Shown here in pieces: positions 62,924 to 64,000 of a stretch of 64,000 bases of DNA. The stretch covers positions 1 through 64,000 of the forward strand of contig JACQCZ010000007.1 in the NCBI GenBank assembly GCA_016201405.1, written 5' to 3'. Within the stretch, counting starts at the first letter, position 1. Each line of letters opens with the position of its first letter. The stretch is from Candidatus Acetothermia bacterium (GTDB lineage Bacteria; Bipolaricaulota; Bipolaricaulia; RBG-16-55-9). Both the position numbers and the translations under genes were made by a program. The notes beneath the pieces are model-generated. The model did not search any database, had not been told where the DNA came from, and saw nothing but the letters and a program-made list of their open reading frames with translations.

Positions 62924-63438
62924 GAGGTCAAAGAAGGGACAGAGACTCCAATCAGGAATTTGATAACGAAGTGATCGAGATTCGCCGTGTCTCCAAGGTG
63001 GTCAAAGGCGGAAAGAACATGAGCTTCCGCACTACAGTAATTGTGGGTAACCGGAAGGGGCAAGTGGGGCTTGGCAAGGGTAACACTCAAGAGATTCCGC
63101 TCGCTGTCCAACAAGGGATTCGCGATGCGATGGGCAATTTGGTCCAAGTCCCGCTGATGGATGGAACGATTCCTCATGCTGTGATTGGGAAATTTAAAGC
63201 GGCACGGGTGGTGCTAAAGCCAGCCTTTCCAGGCACAGGCATAATTGCCGGTGGAACTGTAGCCGCGATCTGTCGTCTGACTGGAATTCGAAATATTCTT
63301 AGTAAAGCTTTTGGATCTACCAATCCGCTGACTCTGGCAAAAGCCGCACTGAATGGCCTGAGCCAGCTCAAGACTGCGCAAGACATCGCCCGGCTTCGCG
63401 ATAAAGATGTGAAGGAGATTCTCCATGTTAAAGCTTGA
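62920..63438 (+). CDS. rpsE: 30S ribosomal protein S5
   Basis: 172 residues; [40 protein letters not shown] and [19 protein letters not shown]. Overlaps rplO by 14 bases, leaving no space for the rpmD (L30) gene usually found here. Confidence 0.97.
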   Translation: MRGQRRDRDSNQEFDNEVIEIRRVSKVVKGGKNMSFRTTVIVGNRKGQVGLGKGNTQEIPLAVQQGIRDAMGNLVQVPLMDGTIPHAVIGKFKAARVVLKPAFPGTGIIAGGTVAAICRLTGIRNILSKAFGSTNPLTLAKAALNGLSQLKTAQDIARLRDKDVKEILHVKA

Positions 63439-63955
63439 GAACCTGAAGCCACGCCAGGGAAGCCGAAAATCCCGAAAGCGGGTTGGCCGGGGGAACGCCT
63501 CTCACGGGACCTACTCGGGTCGTGGAGGCAAAGGCCAGACGGCGCGAGCAGGATTTAAAATTCCACCGGGCTTTGAGGGAGGCCAGACTCCCCTCTGGAA
63601 GCGCGTCCCCAAGAGCGGCTTTACCAACTTCAGCCGCCGCGAGTACGCCTATGTCAACCTTGATGAGCTTTCTCAGCGCTTTGATGGCAGTGAAGAGATC
63701 AATCCAGAGCTGCTGAAAGAACGGGGCGTCATCAGCGCCATGAAATGTGGCGTAAAGGTCTTGGGGCGTGGCGAATGCGACAAGAGATTGGTCGTAAAGG
63801 CCCATCGTTTCTCCAAGAGTGCATCGCAAAAGATCGAAGAGGCTGGCGGCAAAGTCATTTGGCTCGAGCCTGTCCCTGCCCCTGCTGTTGAGACTGCCAA
63901 GGTTGATGAGAAGCCTGTGGCCAAGGCCGAGACACAGAAAAAGAAGAAGAAGTGA
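63425..63955 (+). CDS. rplO: 50S ribosomal protein L15
   Basis: 176 residues; [20 protein letters not shown], the [11 protein letters not shown] region and a C-terminal Ala/Lys-rich extension ending in KKKKK. AAGGAG inside rpsE serves as its site. The extension is longer than in typical L15. Confidence 0.97.
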   Translation: MLKLENLKPRQGSRKSRKRVGRGNASHGTYSGRGGKGQTARAGFKIPPGFEGGQTPLWKRVPKSGFTNFSRREYAYVNLDELSQRFDGSEEINPELLKERGVISAMKCGVKVLGRGECDKRLVVKAHRFSKSASQKIEEAGGKVIWLEPVPAPAVETAKVDEKPVAKAETQKKKKK

Positions 63956-63970
63956 GAGGGGATTTGAGCC

Positions 63971-64000
63971 GTGTTTGAGGGGATTCTTCAGTCGTTTACG
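63971..64000 (+). CDS. secY: SecY translocase subunit (start only)
   Basis: GTG at 63971 opens a frame reading MFEGILQSFT, the usual SecY N-terminal style, running off the window. AGGGGA lies upstream. Gene order rplO-secY supports it. Only ten codons are visible. Confidence 0.75.
   Translation, partial: MFEGILQSFT

Noticed and set aside
1-64000. CRISPR arrays, prophage or complete insertion sequences
   Set aside because: No regularly spaced direct repeats, no phage structural or integrase genes, and no transposase frames were seen; only short palindromic repeats are present.

Overview
This window looks like a chromosomal segment of an uncultured, deep-branching bacterium. GC content is roughly 50-53%, starts are a mix of ATG, GTG and TTG, and most genes have clear AGGAGG-type ribosome binding sites. 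Several promoters match TTGACA-N17-TATAAT exactly. Bacterial markers include a CIRCE-controlled groES-groEL, a str-S10-spc ribosomal operon and a 1677-residue RNA polymerase beta' with large insertions of the kind known from Thermus, Thermotoga and Aquifex relatives. I cannot name the phylum from sequence alone. Many signal peptides, a lipoprotein, RlpA and a candidate outer-membrane barrel suggest an elaborate envelope. There are no prophage, CRISPR or intact insertion-sequence features.

Layout. 0.2-2.7 kb: purB and ribD on the minus strand. 2.7-4.3 kb: palindromic repeats, then a divergent pair of cyclic-nucleotide-domain genes (a Crp/Fnr regulator and a DNA-binding-domain-less partner) sharing two CRP-like operators. 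4.4-8.3 kb: two paralogous secreted 396-residue proteins of unknown family flanking a secreted beta-propeller. 8.5-8.8 kb: tRNA-Phe and tRNA-Asp. 9.0-15.9 kb: the most unusual part, a surface-fibre-like cluster (two paralogous pilin-like subunits, a chaperone-like Ig protein, and a large barrel/SdrB/PKD protein split by one in-frame amber codon), then tRNA-Val and a secreted metzincin protease directly under a cyclic-di-GMP-I riboswitch. 16-24 kb: thiI, then a minus-strand block of meaB, a lipoprotein, a subtilisin-like protease, lysS, greA and rnpA. 24-36 kb: serS, a class V aminotransferase, small enzymes, a candidate structured RNA, tRNA-Lys, purF, an aldo/keto reductase, an ion permease, lhr and rlpA. 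36-46.7 kb: glpX, groES-groEL, a patatin, secreted proteins, rimI, hpf, a PP-loop thiolase-like gene and a UvrD/PcrA helicase. 46.9-64 kb: rpoC, then rpsL-rpsG-fusA-rpsJ through rplO and the first codons of secY.

How the genes may work together. The last 17 kb is transcription and translation machinery in near-canonical order, but rpoB, tuf and rpmD are missing from their usual places. rnpA likewise lacks its usual partner rpmH. The 9-16 kb block can be read as a surface fibre/adhesin assembly module next to a secreted protease whose synthesis is gated by c-di-GMP. This parallels the c-di-GMP-controlled adhesin-cleaving protease of Clostridioides difficile, but with different components. That reading is inference; the riboswitch, the HExxHxxGxxH motif, the shared subunit motif and the in-frame stop are visible directly.
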